This document shows positions 1-6,624 of a stretch of DNA of 14,920 nt, piece by piece. A program made the translations under genes and the position numbers. The notes beneath the pieces were generated by a model. It was not told the origin of the DNA. It was given only the letters and a program-made list of their open reading frames with translations, and made no database searches. The first letter of the stretch is position 1. The number at the start of each line of letters is the position of its first letter. This stretch comes from CAZEPT01 sp964514225. Its GTDB lineage: Bacteria; Patescibacteriota; Minisyncoccia; Phycocordibacterales; UBA9973. Location: positions 1-14,920 of the forward strand of contig CAZEPT010000016.1 in NCBI GenBank assembly GCA_964514225.1, written 5' to 3'.

Positions 1-51
1 ACCGCCCACTGGTTGTTTTTTTTCGACTGGATGAAAAATATAAAAAACATG

Positions 52-89
52 ACAAAAAGCGGTATGGCCTTGGCCATCCCGCTTTTTGT
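52..89 (-). terminator. Terminator of the rplJ-rplL operon
   Basis: A hairpin whose arms (AAAAAGCGG and CCGCTTTTT, then an inner ATGGCC/GGCCAT) close on a tiny loop, with one mismatched pair. It lies downstream of rplL on the minus strand. The T-run falls inside the distal arm, and the hairpin is nearly symmetrical, so it could also stop transcription arriving on the plus strand from outside the window. Confidence 0.8.
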
Positions 90-130
90 TGTATCACATT
101 AGAAAGTAGTAATTGGTACTAGTAATTACT

Positions 131-234
131 TTAACCCTACTTTTCCTCCTGCACCCTGAAACGCTCGAGTGGAGTGTTTCGAGTACTCCCGGAAAAGTGA
201 ATTAATAGCGATGCTATTTTAATTCTACTTTTCC
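131..234 (-). repeat. Partial duplication of the rplL 3' end with hairpins
   Basis: The last 24 bases of rplL (219-242) recur almost exactly at 131-154, with two internal differences (22/24), in the same orientation and 88 bases downstream. The stop-codon region also folds: 191-198 (GGAAAAGT) pairs with 227-234 (ACTTTTCC), enclosing TAGC/GCTA around the stop. A second small hairpin (GAAAC...GTTTC) lies at about 159-180. The copy has no start codon in its frame, so it is a non-coding remnant in the 3' untranslated region. Confidence 0.6.
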
Positions 235-579
235 TCCTGCATCTTCGATAGCTTTCTTCAACGCTTCTGCTTCTTCTTTCTTTGCACCATCTTTGAGTGT
301 TGAAGGAATTCCATCAACGAGGTCTTTCGCTTCTTTAAGGCCGAGTCCGAGAGCTTCTTTAACTACTTTCATAACGCCGATCTTTTGTTCCCCTGCTGCT
401 GTAAGAACAACAGTGAAACTATCTTTTTCTTCAGCTGCTGCACCTGCGCCTGCTGCTGGAGCCGCAGAGACTGCAGCTGCTGATACACCGAACTTTTCTT
501 CAATCGCTTTTACAAGGTCATTGAGTTCAAGTACTGATGCACCATCTAAATCATTAAGGAATGAATCAAATTTTGACAT
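214..579 (-). CDS. rplL: 50S ribosomal protein L7/L12
   Basis: L7/L12 forms the flexible ribosomal stalk that recruits and activates translation GTPases; dimers bind the C-terminal part of L10. The 121 residues match the usual family length. Residues 1-33 form the helical dimerisation domain, about 34-50 an Ala/Pro/Gly hinge, and 51-121 the globular C-terminal domain, with the typical segment around KIGVMKVVKEALGLGLKEAK and the family ending AGGKVELK. It follows rplJ by 44 bases on the same strand, the standard order, and shares its promoter and leader. No Shine-Dalgarno sequence is visible before the ATG; the spacer is A/T only. It stops with TAG, and part of its 3' end is repeated downstream. 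Identification is secure. Confidence 0.97.
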   Translation of the reverse strand: MSKFDSFLNDLDGASVLELNDLVKAIEEKFGVSAAAVSAAPAAGAGAAAEEKDSFTVVLTAAGEQKIGVMKVVKEALGLGLKEAKDLVDGIPSTLKDGAKKEEAEALKKAIEDAGGKVELK

Positions 580-623
580 AAATATTTTAATTATTAACTG
601 ATTAATTGTTTTTTGATAAAAGC

Positions 624-1112
624 TTACGCTTTAATCTTTGCTACTTCAGAAACACCAATTGCTAAACGCTGCATTGGAGATTTGAGTAAGTATGCAATTT
701 GTGAAAGCAATACTTCTCGTCCTGGAATTGTCGCAATACTGATCATATTGTTTTGATCCATGTATTTGCCTTCAAAGACACCTCCTAAAATAGCAACTTG
801 GTCTTTGTGAGTTTTTCCAAACTCATGCACGAGTCGTGCAGGAGAGAGTAAATCACTACTGTACGCGATCGCTACTTCACCTGAAAGCTCAGGATACTCA
901 CCATCAATATTTTTTGACTGGAGCACTCGCTTGAGAAGTGTTTTCTTCAAGACAGTAAATCCGACTCCTTCACTTTTAAGTGAACGTCTGAGTTGGATTG
1001 TTTCTTTCACCGGAAGCTTCTTGAATCCGACAAAGACAACAGAAGCTGCATCTTGAAGTTTTTGTGTCGCATCGTGTACGAGCGATACTTTCTTTTCTTT
1101 TGTTATTGCCAT
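624..1112 (-). CDS. rplJ: 50S ribosomal protein L10
   Basis: L10 binds 23S rRNA at the base of the stalk and carries L7/L12 dimers on its C-terminal helix. In many bacteria it also represses its own mRNA by binding the leader. The 162 residues begin MAITKEKK and include the family segment around VVFVGFKKLPVKETIQLRRSLK (about 26-47) and a C-terminal amphipathic stretch (about 140-162) that would hold L12. The length is normal for the family. It is the first gene of rplJ-rplL and sits behind a recognisable L10 leader (1184-1246). The bases before the ATG (TTTACAAAAAT) contain no Shine-Dalgarno motif. Confidence 0.96.
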   Translation of the reverse strand: MAITKEKKVSLVHDATQKLQDAASVVFVGFKKLPVKETIQLRRSLKSEGVGFTVLKKTLLKRVLQSKNIDGEYPELSGEVAIAYSSDLLSPARLVHEFGKTHKDQVAILGGVFEGKYMDQNNMISIATIPGREVLLSQIAYLLKSPMQRLAIGVSEVAKIKA

Positions 1113-1132
1113 ATTTTTGTAAATAAAAATAA

Positions 1133-1246
1133 AAAAACCGACCTTTTAAAGCCGAAATTAATATACGAGTCGTATAGATATTTCTACCTCGGCTGGATTT
1201 ATAAGGGATATATACCACTTACCAACTGTCTTCGGCTTATAAATCC
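1133..1246 (-). promoter_or_regulatory. L10 leader (autoregulatory rplJ 5'UTR)
   Basis: On the minus strand GGATTTATAAG (1246-1236) pairs perfectly with CTTATAAATCC (1205-1195). The enclosed arm begins CCGAAGACAG, and the closing side continues AGCCGAGGTAG. The pair of segments AGCCGAAGACAG and CCGAGGTA is the signature of the L10 leader family, to which the L10 (L12)4 complex binds. Downstream, TCGGCT (about 1150) could pair with AGCCGA as an alternative helix before a run of eight T (1133-1140). That suggests attenuation, but I could not resolve a convincing terminator. The core motif is 1184-1246. Confidence 0.85.
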
Positions 1247-1255
1247 ATACTACCA
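1247..1255 (-). promoter_or_regulatory. Extended -10 promoter of rplJ-rplL
   Basis: The minus strand reads TGG TAGTAT, an extended -10 (TGn plus hexamer). The expected start, about six or seven bases on, coincides with the first bases of the long L10 leader stem, so the leader would begin directly at its closing helix. No good -35 is seen. The sequence TTGGTGTGGGG lies about 23-33 bases upstream. Confidence 0.6.
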
Positions 1256-1318
1256 CAAGGTAAAGAAAAAATAAACCCCACACCAACTTTTGAAAAAAAA
1301 TTAGGGGGGTAAAACAGT

Positions 1319-1342
1319 AAAAAGCCAAGAGCTGACGCTTTT
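1319..1342 (-). terminator. Possible weak terminator after the 57-residue protein
   Basis: Minus strand AAAAGC and GCTTTTT can pair (six pairs) around an 11-base loop, followed by T-rich sequence, just after the stop of the small gene at 1351. The stem is short, so this is tentative. Confidence 0.35.
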
Positions 1343-1350
1343 GTGAGAGA

Positions 1351-1524
1351 TTATTGAACTTTTTCGAGAATAGAGCTGACGATCGAGCCAACCATAGTTT
1401 TACCTTCCTCGTTGACGGCACAGGACTTTTCGGACTGATAGCACTCAGTCAACCAAATACTCCCTACACCAATAAAAGCGAGGCACGCGAGTCCTATAAG
1501 AGTTTTAACAACATGCCCTGTCAT
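1351..1524 (-). CDS. Small one-helix membrane protein (57 aa)
   Basis: This reading frame begins MTGHVVKTLIGLACLAFIGV. Residues about 5-25 form one hydrophobic helix, followed by a short polar tail with two cysteines (29 and 35) that could form a disulfide outside the cytoplasm, and an ending SILEKVQ. The call is supported by the membrane helix, the tail and its own promoter: TGG TATCAT, six bases (GGAAGT), then ATG. This is the same arrangement as at several other genes here. It starts 21 bases after the adenylate-kinase-like gene on the same strand. I recognise no family; function is unknown. The plus-strand frame over the same bases is its shadow. Confidence 0.6.
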   Translation of the reverse strand: MTGHVVKTLIGLACLAFIGVGSIWLTECYQSEKSCAVNEEGKTMVGSIVSSILEKVQ

Positions 1525-1530
1525 ACTTCC

Positions 1531-1539
1531 ATGATACCA
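1531..1539 (-). promoter_or_regulatory. Extended -10 promoter, leaderless, for the 57-aa gene
   Basis: Minus strand TGG TATCAT with six bases between the hexamer and the ATG, placing the expected transcription start on the A of the start codon. Confidence 0.45.
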
Positions 1540-1545
1540 TAATTA

Positions 1546-2130
1546 TCAGTGAGATAAGAGAAAATGATAGATTTTTTTTTGAATATCAAGATGGACTTTT
1601 TCTACGGACTGATTACCGTTAATCTCAGCATAGGGTCCAGTTTTTTTGAAATAGAGAACAGTCTTACCGACTTGGTCTTTGTGCCAAGCGATCCGTTTCT
1701 CTACATAGAGGCGATCTTCAAGACTTCGGTCACGCAAGTGTGATCGCTTGAGCACTTCACGATCAGAGAGATTGATATAAAAAACAACATACCGCTCTTT
1801 CTTCCCTACCATGAGTTTGTGAAGTAGTTGAGCTTCAGGCTTGAGCCTTGGATTACCAACGAAGAGAAGCGTTTTATTTTTTGGGATAGAAGTAAGATTT
1901 TCTTCTAAAAATTTCTTCATCAAAGACACCGGTGCCGGTAACCCTTTCGAGGTTGTTTTACGCAAGAGCTCCCCTTCAGGGGTTTTAGCTTTCTGCATCT
2001 TTCTCCAATATTTTCCGGACTCGATTGGTTTGAATGCATACATACCTTTCAGAAGAGCTGCTTGAGTATCTTTACCTGAAGCAACTTGCCCCAACAAAAC
2101 AACGTGAAAAGGAAGTATTACTTTTTTCAT
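1546..2130 (-). CDS. Divergent adenylate-kinase-like nucleotide kinase
   Basis: Adenylate kinases transfer phosphate between ATP and a nucleoside monophosphate. The 194 residues show the fold in order: P-loop GQVASGKDT (14-22), a lid-preceding segment GNPR (92-95) in the place of the usual GFPR, an Arg-rich stretch RDRSLEDR (133-140) and VEKRI (143-147) resembling the lid/catalytic arginine region, and a C-terminal IDG-like INGN (170-173). The P-loop has Ala-Ser and Lys-Asp where canonical Adk has Gly-Ser and Lys-Gly, and the lid is short. A canonical Adk is presumably encoded elsewhere, so this may be a paralogue with another substrate. AGGA lies seven bases before the ATG, one of the few Shine-Dalgarno-like sites in the window. 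It follows the Gmad2-like gene by 17 bases and ends in TGA directly followed by TAA. Confidence 0.75.
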   Translation of the reverse strand: MKKVILPFHVVLLGQVASGKDTQAALLKGMYAFKPIESGKYWRKMQKAKTPEGELLRKTTSKGLPAPVSLMKKFLEENLTSIPKNKTLLFVGNPRLKPEAQLLHKLMVGKKERYVVFYINLSDREVLKRSHLRDRSLEDRLYVEKRIAWHKDQVGKTVLYFKKTGPYAEINGNQSVEKVHLDIQKKIYHFLLSH

Positions 2131-2147
2131 ATGAAAATCCTGAATAC

Positions 2148-2642
2148 TTACTGAGCTTCAATCATAATAAAAACTTTTTCAGGAGTCCCTTCACCACTCG
2201 GATTATCTTCAGTGATAACGAGTTTCATTGGCCCAACATAGGTTGAATAGAAGAGCTCTGCGCTGTATGTTACAGGAAGGCTCGTCATCCATTCCCCGTC
2301 GGCAATAAGTGGTGTTTTATATAGGAGATTCCCTTTTTCTCCATAGAGTTCAACAAGACCAGCTTGGCCTTCAAAAACAGTCCACGAACAATCTTCTTTA
2401 CTGTTATCAACAACAACTTCTATCGTAATGGGTGATCCTGTTATTACATCACCTTCAGTTGGAGATATGAAATTAATTGCGCAGTGCGATCGTGAACCCA
2501 TAGGCTCTTTTAATCCTAATTTTTCCTGAGCTCGATCAGCAATATCAGTGATTCTCGGACCAAGGACTCGATCTTTTTTCACAATAGTAAAGCCAAAATA
2601 CACAATCGCACAAATAATGATGAGGATAAATAGTGTTCGCAT
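2148..2642 (-). CDS. Membrane-anchored Gmad2-like immunoglobulin-fold protein
   Basis: Residues 3-21 form a single hydrophobic helix (LFILIIICAIVYFGFTIV), then a charged linker (22-50). An extracytoplasmic domain spans about 54-164. This region reads INFISPTEGDVITGSPITIE, later WTVFEGQAGLVELY, WMTSL and a closing TEDNPSGEGTPEKVFIMIE. It resembles the Gmad2 immunoglobulin-like domain known from spore-germination and other Gram-positive surface proteins: SP..G..V..P, W.FEG, NPSG. Cysteines 54 and 85 could form a disulfide. The domain is probably a binding or structural module on the cell surface; no enzymatic residues are seen. It is the first gene of a three-gene minus-strand group and is divergent from the metallophosphoesterase. 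The family match is by eye, so moderately sure. Confidence 0.7.
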   Translation of the reverse strand: MRTLFILIIICAIVYFGFTIVKKDRVLGPRITDIADRAQEKLGLKEPMGSRSHCAINFISPTEGDVITGSPITIEVVVDNSKEDCSWTVFEGQAGLVELYGEKGNLLYKTPLIADGEWMTSLPVTYSAELFYSTYVGPMKLVITEDNPSGEGTPEKVFIMIEAQ

Positions 2643-2650
2643 ATGGTTTC

Positions 2651-2659
2651 ATTCTAACA
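2651..2659 (-). promoter_or_regulatory. Extended -10 promoter upstream of the Gmad2-like gene
   Basis: Minus strand TGT TAGAAT with eight bases before the ATG at 2642, giving a 5' leader of at most a few bases. Confidence 0.5.
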
Positions 2660-2713
2660 TAAATACCGACACGCACCAGCATTGTGAGAAATAACGAAAA
2701 TAGAAAAACGAGG

Positions 2714-2791
2714 TACACCCCCAGACCTACGTTTCCATAGTCTCTTTAAAACACAGATTCTCTGTAATGGAAATATAGGTCTGGGGGTGTA
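2714..2791. repeat. Palindromic repeat element, copy with perfect 16-bp arms
   Basis: The arms TACACCCCCAGACCTA (2714-2729) and its exact reverse complement (2776-2791) enclose a second 7-bp helix (TTTCCAT/ATGGAAA) and a core containing TTAAAACACA. It lies between two divergent genes. A related but degenerate element with the same core and CCCC/GGGG ends lies at 6473-6545, and a half-similar stretch at 1273-1312. The family is unknown to me; it could be a small non-autonomous mobile element or a regulatory palindrome. Confidence 0.65.
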
Positions 2792-2795
2792 TACT
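2790..2795 (+). promoter_or_regulatory. -10 box of the metallophosphoesterase gene
   Basis: TATACT ends seven bases before the ATG at 2803, so the mRNA would start at or next to the start codon. The hexamer overlaps the right end of the palindromic element by two bases. Confidence 0.45.
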
Positions 2796-2802
2796 TGAAT
2801 AT

Positions 2803-3903
2803 ATGCGAATGATTATTTTTATTGGTTTTTTTATGGGGCTCATCGGACTCGGATCTTTCTTCTCTTTTAGTATCTTTAAGCTCTATGGGGTATTTAAAAA
2901 CCAAACTATTCACACGATTGTATTATCTCTTTTTATTAGTCTGCCGATTATTTTTATCACAAGCTATGCCTTAAGTACCCAAAAATATTTTACGTGGAAT
3001 GCGTGGCTTAATACTATTGGAAGTATCTGGATCGGCGCAATTTTATACTTCACACTGAGCGCCATCATACTTGGAGTACTCTATTTTTTCGTTAAAGGTC
3101 AAAACCCGAGTGTACTTTTGACGATCGGTACGATAACTCTTCTTGCAATCACATCAATTGTGAGTTATTCGGTGTACAATGCATCACACCCAGTCGTGAC
3201 GATCATGACAGTACAGAGTCCTACCCTTGCACCCTTATGGAAAGATAAAAAAATTGTCCTCTTTTCAGATACGCATTTAGGACTCATTCGACAGAGAGCG
3301 TTCGCTGAAAAAGTAGTTGGGCTTGTGAATAAACAGAATCCTGATTTAGTTTTAATGGCCGGAGATATGATCGATGGACCAATTATCCCCTATGAGAAGT
3401 TTAATGAGCCCTTCAAAAATATTCAATCAACATACGGTGTGTACTATACTCCAGGTAATCATGAATGGTATAACGTTGAACCACAAAAATTCCTGAATAT
3501 TATGAAACACTTCAGCAAAGAACTTATCGATGAGAAAACAGAAATTAACGGAACTCAAATTATCGGAATAAACTATGCGATTGAATCACTAGAAGAAACT
3601 AAACAAAAACTTTTGAAAACTGGCTATGATACATCAAAGCCAAGTATTGCAATGCTTCATGATCCAAAAAATAACGATGCTCTTACCGAAGCTGGTGTAT
3701 CGCTTGTTGTTTCAGGCCATACTCACTGCGGACAGTTCTGGCCATTTTCTGCAATCGTTAAAAAGATGTATGGCGATAAAATGTACGGCGTCAGGCAATT
3801 AGGTGATCAAGCGACATTAACGACGTGTGGTATCGGAACAGCTCAGTCCCCTTTCCGTTTAGGCAATAAGCCGGAGATCGTGGTGATTAAAATTATAGAA
3901 TAA
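2803..3903 (+). CDS. Membrane-anchored YkuE/YaeI-type metallophosphoesterase
   Basis: A calcineurin-like phosphoesterase with a two-metal centre. The 366 residues have two parts. Residues about 4-26, 35-56, 70-97 and 104-124 are four hydrophobic segments. Residues 149-366 are the catalytic domain, with all motifs in order: SDTHLG (155-160; D156, H158), AGDMID (186-191; D188), PGNHEW (217-222; N219, H220), LHD (285-287; H286) and GHTHCG (305-310; H306, H308). The GHTHxGQ ending is typical of the YkuE/YaeI/LpxH-like membrane group, some members of which act on lipid substrates; the substrate here is not known. No Shine-Dalgarno site is present and the -10 abuts the start. A second in-frame ATG lies two codons later. 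The active site appears intact. Confidence 0.88.
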   Translation: MRMIIFIGFFMGLIGLGSFFSFSIFKLYGVFKNQTIHTIVLSLFISLPIIFITSYALSTQKYFTWNAWLNTIGSIWIGAILYFTLSAIILGVLYFFVKGQNPSVLLTIGTITLLAITSIVSYSVYNASHPVVTIMTVQSPTLAPLWKDKKIVLFSDTHLGLIRQRAFAEKVVGLVNKQNPDLVLMAGDMIDGPIIPYEKFNEPFKNIQSTYGVYYTPGNHEWYNVEPQKFLNIMKHFSKELIDEKTEINGTQIIGINYAIESLEETKQKLLKTGYDTSKPSIAMLHDPKNNDALTEAGVSLVVSGHTHCGQFWPFSAIVKKMYGDKMYGVRQLGDQATLTTCGIGTAQSPFRLGNKPEIVVIKIIE

Positions 3904-3941
3904 AAATATAAGCCCCGACAGGACTTTTATTTTTATTCTAT
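3895..3941. terminator. Bidirectional terminator covering two stop codons
   Basis: ATAGAATAAAAATA pairs with TATTTTTATTCTAT, and AAGCCC-type bases pair with GG.CTT around the loop CGACA, with two mismatches. The hairpin includes the TAA of the plus-strand gene (3901-3903) and the TAG of the minus-strand gene (3938-3940), and provides a T-run in both directions. Confidence 0.8.
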
Positions 3942-4810
3942 TTACTCCATCTGACCACGATTCCGGCTGGAAGTTTTTTTGAACTATCACTTTTTATTTC
4001 CAACAGGAGTTCCCCTGTCTCGATTTTACCACCGTGTTTTTCAAGGAGTGGTACGAGATTATTTTTGTATGTCTGGACAGAATAACCAGCGCTGTAGCCA
4101 TTTACTAAAAAGAATATTGGATCCGTTGAAAGAGCCTTGAAACACAATGTGAAGAGTTCAACCAACTGTTCTTCTATTTTCCAGAGCTCACCATTTGGGC
4201 CATGGCCAAAAGAAGGTGGATCCATAATAATCCCATCATAGCGGACACCGCGCTTAATTTCTTTTTTTAAAAAAGAAATACTGTCATCAATAAGCCATTT
4301 TATTTTTTTATCCATGAGTCCTGAGAGGTCTTGATTTTTTCGCGCCCAACCATAGACTGACTTTGAACCATCAACATGCGTTACTTCTCCGCCAGCTTGT
4401 GCACAGACTAAAGATGCACCACCAGTATAACCAAAGAGATTGAGTAGTTTGGGGTTTTTGTTTGGTGAGTTCTTGATCTTCTTTTCAAGCCAGACCCAGT
4501 TAGAAAGCTGTTCGGGAAAAAGTCCGACATGCTTGAAACTTGTCGGCTTAATTTCAAGCTTTAATTTTCCGTAAGAGATGATCCATGAAGCAGGAATCTT
4601 TTTTGAGACCAGCCACTCTGTATGAGCCCCCTTTCTGATAAACCGTGCATCAGCTTTTGACCATTCTGACTCTTTAAGTGTTCTAGGAAACAGGGCTTCT
4701 GGGTCAGGACGAGCAAGGATACAGTCACCAAACCGCTCAAGCTTCATACCGTCCCCAGCATCAATGAGCTCATAGTCTTTTTGTTTCGGTGTCAGATATT
4801 CTTCTATCAT
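3938..4810 (-). CDS. RlmI-like SAM-dependent (rRNA) methyltransferase
   Basis: A class I Rossmann-fold methyltransferase of the COG1092 type, whose studied member RlmI methylates a 23S rRNA cytosine. With the start used here it has 290 residues. About 1-90 is a short N-terminal domain, possibly a reduced PUA-like RNA-binding domain. HVGLFPEQ (94-101) corresponds to the family's G.F.DQR segment. LLNLFGYTGGASL (122-134) is SAM motif I, VDGS (146-149) the acidic ribose-binding turn, and MDPPSFG (196-202) the DPPxF active-site motif. I chose ATG at 4810 over a TTG 18 bases upstream because TGG TATAGT lies exactly six bases before this ATG and covers the longer start. Substrate specificity is inferred. 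Confidence 0.8.
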   Translation of the reverse strand: MIEEYLTPKQKDYELIDAGDGMKLERFGDCILARPDPEALFPRTLKESEWSKADARFIRKGAHTEWLVSKKIPASWIISYGKLKLEIKPTSFKHVGLFPEQLSNWVWLEKKIKNSPNKNPKLLNLFGYTGGASLVCAQAGGEVTHVDGSKSVYGWARKNQDLSGLMDKKIKWLIDDSISFLKKEIKRGVRYDGIIMDPPSFGHGPNGELWKIEEQLVELFTLCFKALSTDPIFFLVNGYSAGYSVQTYKNNLVPLLEKHGGKIETGELLLEIKSDSSKKLPAGIVVRWSK

Positions 4811-4816
4811 TTCCCT

Positions 4817-4825
4817 ACTATACCA
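4817..4825 (-). promoter_or_regulatory. Extended -10 promoter, leaderless, of the methyltransferase gene
   Basis: Minus strand TGG TATAGT, six bases (AGGGAA), then ATG at 4810. It rules out the upstream TTG as start, since that codon would lie upstream of the transcript. Confidence 0.6.
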
Positions 4826-4856
4826 CAAAAGACCTGCCGATAGGCAGATCTTTTGT
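4825..4856 (-). terminator. Terminator of the pilin-propeller gene
   Basis: A hairpin with arms ACAAAAGACCTGCC and GGCAGATCTTTTGT, one mismatch and loop GATA, lies between the stop of the pilin-like gene (4874) and the promoter of the next minus-strand gene. Confidence 0.75.
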
Positions 4857-4873
4857 ATAAAAAATAATTTATA

Positions 4874-6445
4874 TTAAGGATTTATTCGAACAACTTTTCC
4901 AACTACTGCACCTTTGTACGTCGAGAACGTACCAGCAACTACGATTTTTCCATCAGATTGGATTAATACAACATACGGTACACCACCTTGAAAACCAGGA
5001 ATTGTTAAATCAAGCGGGTGTTCAAAAATAGACGGCGTATCAAAATCACCACTACCTGTTATTCGAACAATACCACCGAGTACAACATTATCGTAAGAAA
5101 CAATACTACCAACCACAACAGGGTACCCAGTACCAGTGGAAATACCTATCATTTCTGGACTTGCTGAATTACTAAACCCAACCGTTGTGTCAAATGAATT
5201 AATATATGTACCGTTATACTCCATTGCAACCACTCCTCGGGCACTATGACCATTATAGGTTGCAAACCCACCGAGTACATAAATCCGACCATAGACAGTA
5301 TCAACAAAAATTTCTTCGATAGAACCTACATCAAAACTTGGTGTACCATTACTTATATAAGTCGCATCTGCCGCAACCCAAACGATATTACGCGCAATAT
5401 TTCCCCCGTAAGCAGAGAATCTTCCACCAACAACTATTTCATTAGTCGCAGGAATTACAGCAACTTGCTTTACAAAAGATCCTGACCCAAAACTCGGAAA
5501 GTCACTACCCGCTCCAGTAGATGGGTTAAAAGCTGTCATTCCACGAGCACCTCGAGCAGTAATAATCGTTCCATCGTTGAGTTCTGTAATGTCATAAATT
5601 GGAGCACTGTTCGGTGACTCTGATTCTGGATCTCCAATTCCACCTATCTGAGTCTTCGCAGAAAATGTCGTATCTAGCGTTCCATCACTATTGAGTCTTC
5701 GTAATTGACTCTGCTCTGAACCCTCAGTTACACCCCCGATTAGTATCTGACCACTACCTGTTATATGAATTGCTTCAAGTAAGTTTGGGATACCGAGCGC
5801 AATTAAAGCATTTGCAGTAAATGCAGTATCGACAGTTCCATCACTATTAAGTCGAACAAATCCAGCTGTTGGTACACCATTATAAAGAGTGAAGTTTCCT
5901 TCCAAGATAATCTTGCCGTCTGGTTGCATAAGCCCATGATAAATCGGCCCATTAACACTAGCTTCAGTAAAAGTATCGTCAATAGATCCTGGTCCTTCTG
6001 TTGGACTTACTGCAAGTGCACAAGAATAAGGACCAGCCATTGCTACGATAGGAGCAGTAACATACTGAGAATTACCATCAGAATCAACACACCAATACCC
6101 TCCTTTTTGAAGCGGAAAAACAATCGCATATGTATCAGTATCTGACTTCAAACCAACACTGGTAGCGGAAACACGCGTCTGAGACAGTAATGTTTGAACT
6201 TTTTGAGCTACCTCACCAGTAGAAAAGATAGTTGCATATGAGAGCTGTCCAATATTAGTTTGATTAGCAATATCTGTTTGAATATTTTTAAGAGATGCAA
6301 TACGACGAACATCTTCCCCTTTTGCTCGAGCTTCATTCATGGTTGGAAAAAAGGTCGAAGCGAGAAATGAAATGATAGAGATTACAATTAAAAGTTCAAT
6401 TAAAGTAAATCCCTTTTGATTTATTTTTTTATAGAGGTAATTCAT
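4874..6445 (-). CDS. Type IV pilin-like protein fused to a delta-60 beta-propeller
   Basis: The N-terminus is a class III signal: short basic leader, then G12-F13 before TLIELLIVISIISFLAS. F13 is the first mature residue and E17 is Glu5, as in type IV pilins and pseudopilins. Prepilin peptidase would cut after G12. Residues to about 148 form a complete small pilin domain with a likely disulfide C119-C142 (YWCVDSDG...YSCA). Residues about 152-523 consist of seven imperfect repeats of about 45-60 residues with the delta-60 pattern (DxxF, DGKI, GxFxxYNG, RLNSDGT), which form beta-propeller blades. The protein would be a minor, possibly tip-located pilin displaying a propeller for binding. It stands alone between two terminators; no pilus assembly gene is in the window. 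Target and function are inferred. Confidence 0.85.
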   Translation of the reverse strand: MNYLYKKINQKGFTLIELLIVISIISFLASTFFPTMNEARAKGEDVRRIASLKNIQTDIANQTNIGQLSYATIFSTGEVAQKVQTLLSQTRVSATSVGLKSDTDTYAIVFPLQKGGYWCVDSDGNSQYVTAPIVAMAGPYSCALAVSPTEGPGSIDDTFTEASVNGPIYHGLMQPDGKIILEGNFTLYNGVPTAGFVRLNSDGTVDTAFTANALIALGIPNLLEAIHITGSGQILIGGVTEGSEQSQLRRLNSDGTLDTTFSAKTQIGGIGDPESESPNSAPIYDITELNDGTIITARGARGMTAFNPSTGAGSDFPSFGSGSFVKQVAVIPATNEIVVGGRFSAYGGNIARNIVWVAADATYISNGTPSFDVGSIEEIFVDTVYGRIYVLGGFATYNGHSARGVVAMEYNGTYINSFDTTVGFSNSASPEMIGISTGTGYPVVVGSIVSYDNVVLGGIVRITGSGDFDTPSIFEHPLDLTIPGFQGGVPYVVLIQSDGKIVVAGTFSTYKGAVVGKVVRINP

Positions 6446-6451
6446 GACTTA

Positions 6452-6460
6452 ATCATAGCA
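6452..6460 (-). promoter_or_regulatory. Extended -10 promoter, leaderless, of the pilin-propeller gene
   Basis: Minus strand TGC TATGAT, six bases (TAAGTC), then ATG. The sequence TTGGTGTGGGGG, also seen upstream of the rplJ promoter, lies 17 bases before the hexamer. Confidence 0.6.
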
Positions 6461-6472
6461 AAGTAAATAGTA

Positions 6473-6545
6473 AACCCCCACACCAATATCCCCAGAGTTT
6501 CTTAAAACACAACTCTAACCATAATTAGGATGCTAGTGTGGGGTA
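6473..6545. repeat. Palindromic repeat element, degenerate copy
   Basis: The ends CCCCACAC and GTGTGGGG are inverted. An inner helix AGAGTT/AACTCT encloses the core containing TTAAAACACA, the same ten bases as in the element at 2714-2791. It lies between the nrdB terminator and the pilin promoter. Confidence 0.5.
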
Positions 6546-6566
6546 AATAGGTAGTAGAAAATTCAC

Positions 6567-6597
6567 AAAAGCAGGTCGGCAATGCCGACCTGCTTTT
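6567..6597 (-). terminator. Terminator of nrdA-nrdB
   Basis: Perfect hairpin: AAAAGCAGGTCGGC, loop AAT, GCCGACCTGCTTTT. It lies 28 bases after the nrdB stop on the minus strand. It is symmetrical, so it could act both ways. Confidence 0.88.
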
Positions 6598-6624
6598 TCA
6601 GTAATAATTAGTTATTAGAAATTA

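Noticed and set aside
1354..1542. Plus-strand frame of 62 codons
   Set aside because: It is the complement of the 57-residue minus-strand gene, which has a membrane helix and a promoter; the plus frame has neither.
1546..1548. UGA recoded as glycine
   Set aside because: No TGA occurs inside any long gene, and this one is used as a stop, directly followed by TAA.
4811..4828. TTG start of the methyltransferase at 4828
   Set aside because: The promoter -10 lies at 4817-4822, so the TTG would not be in the transcript.
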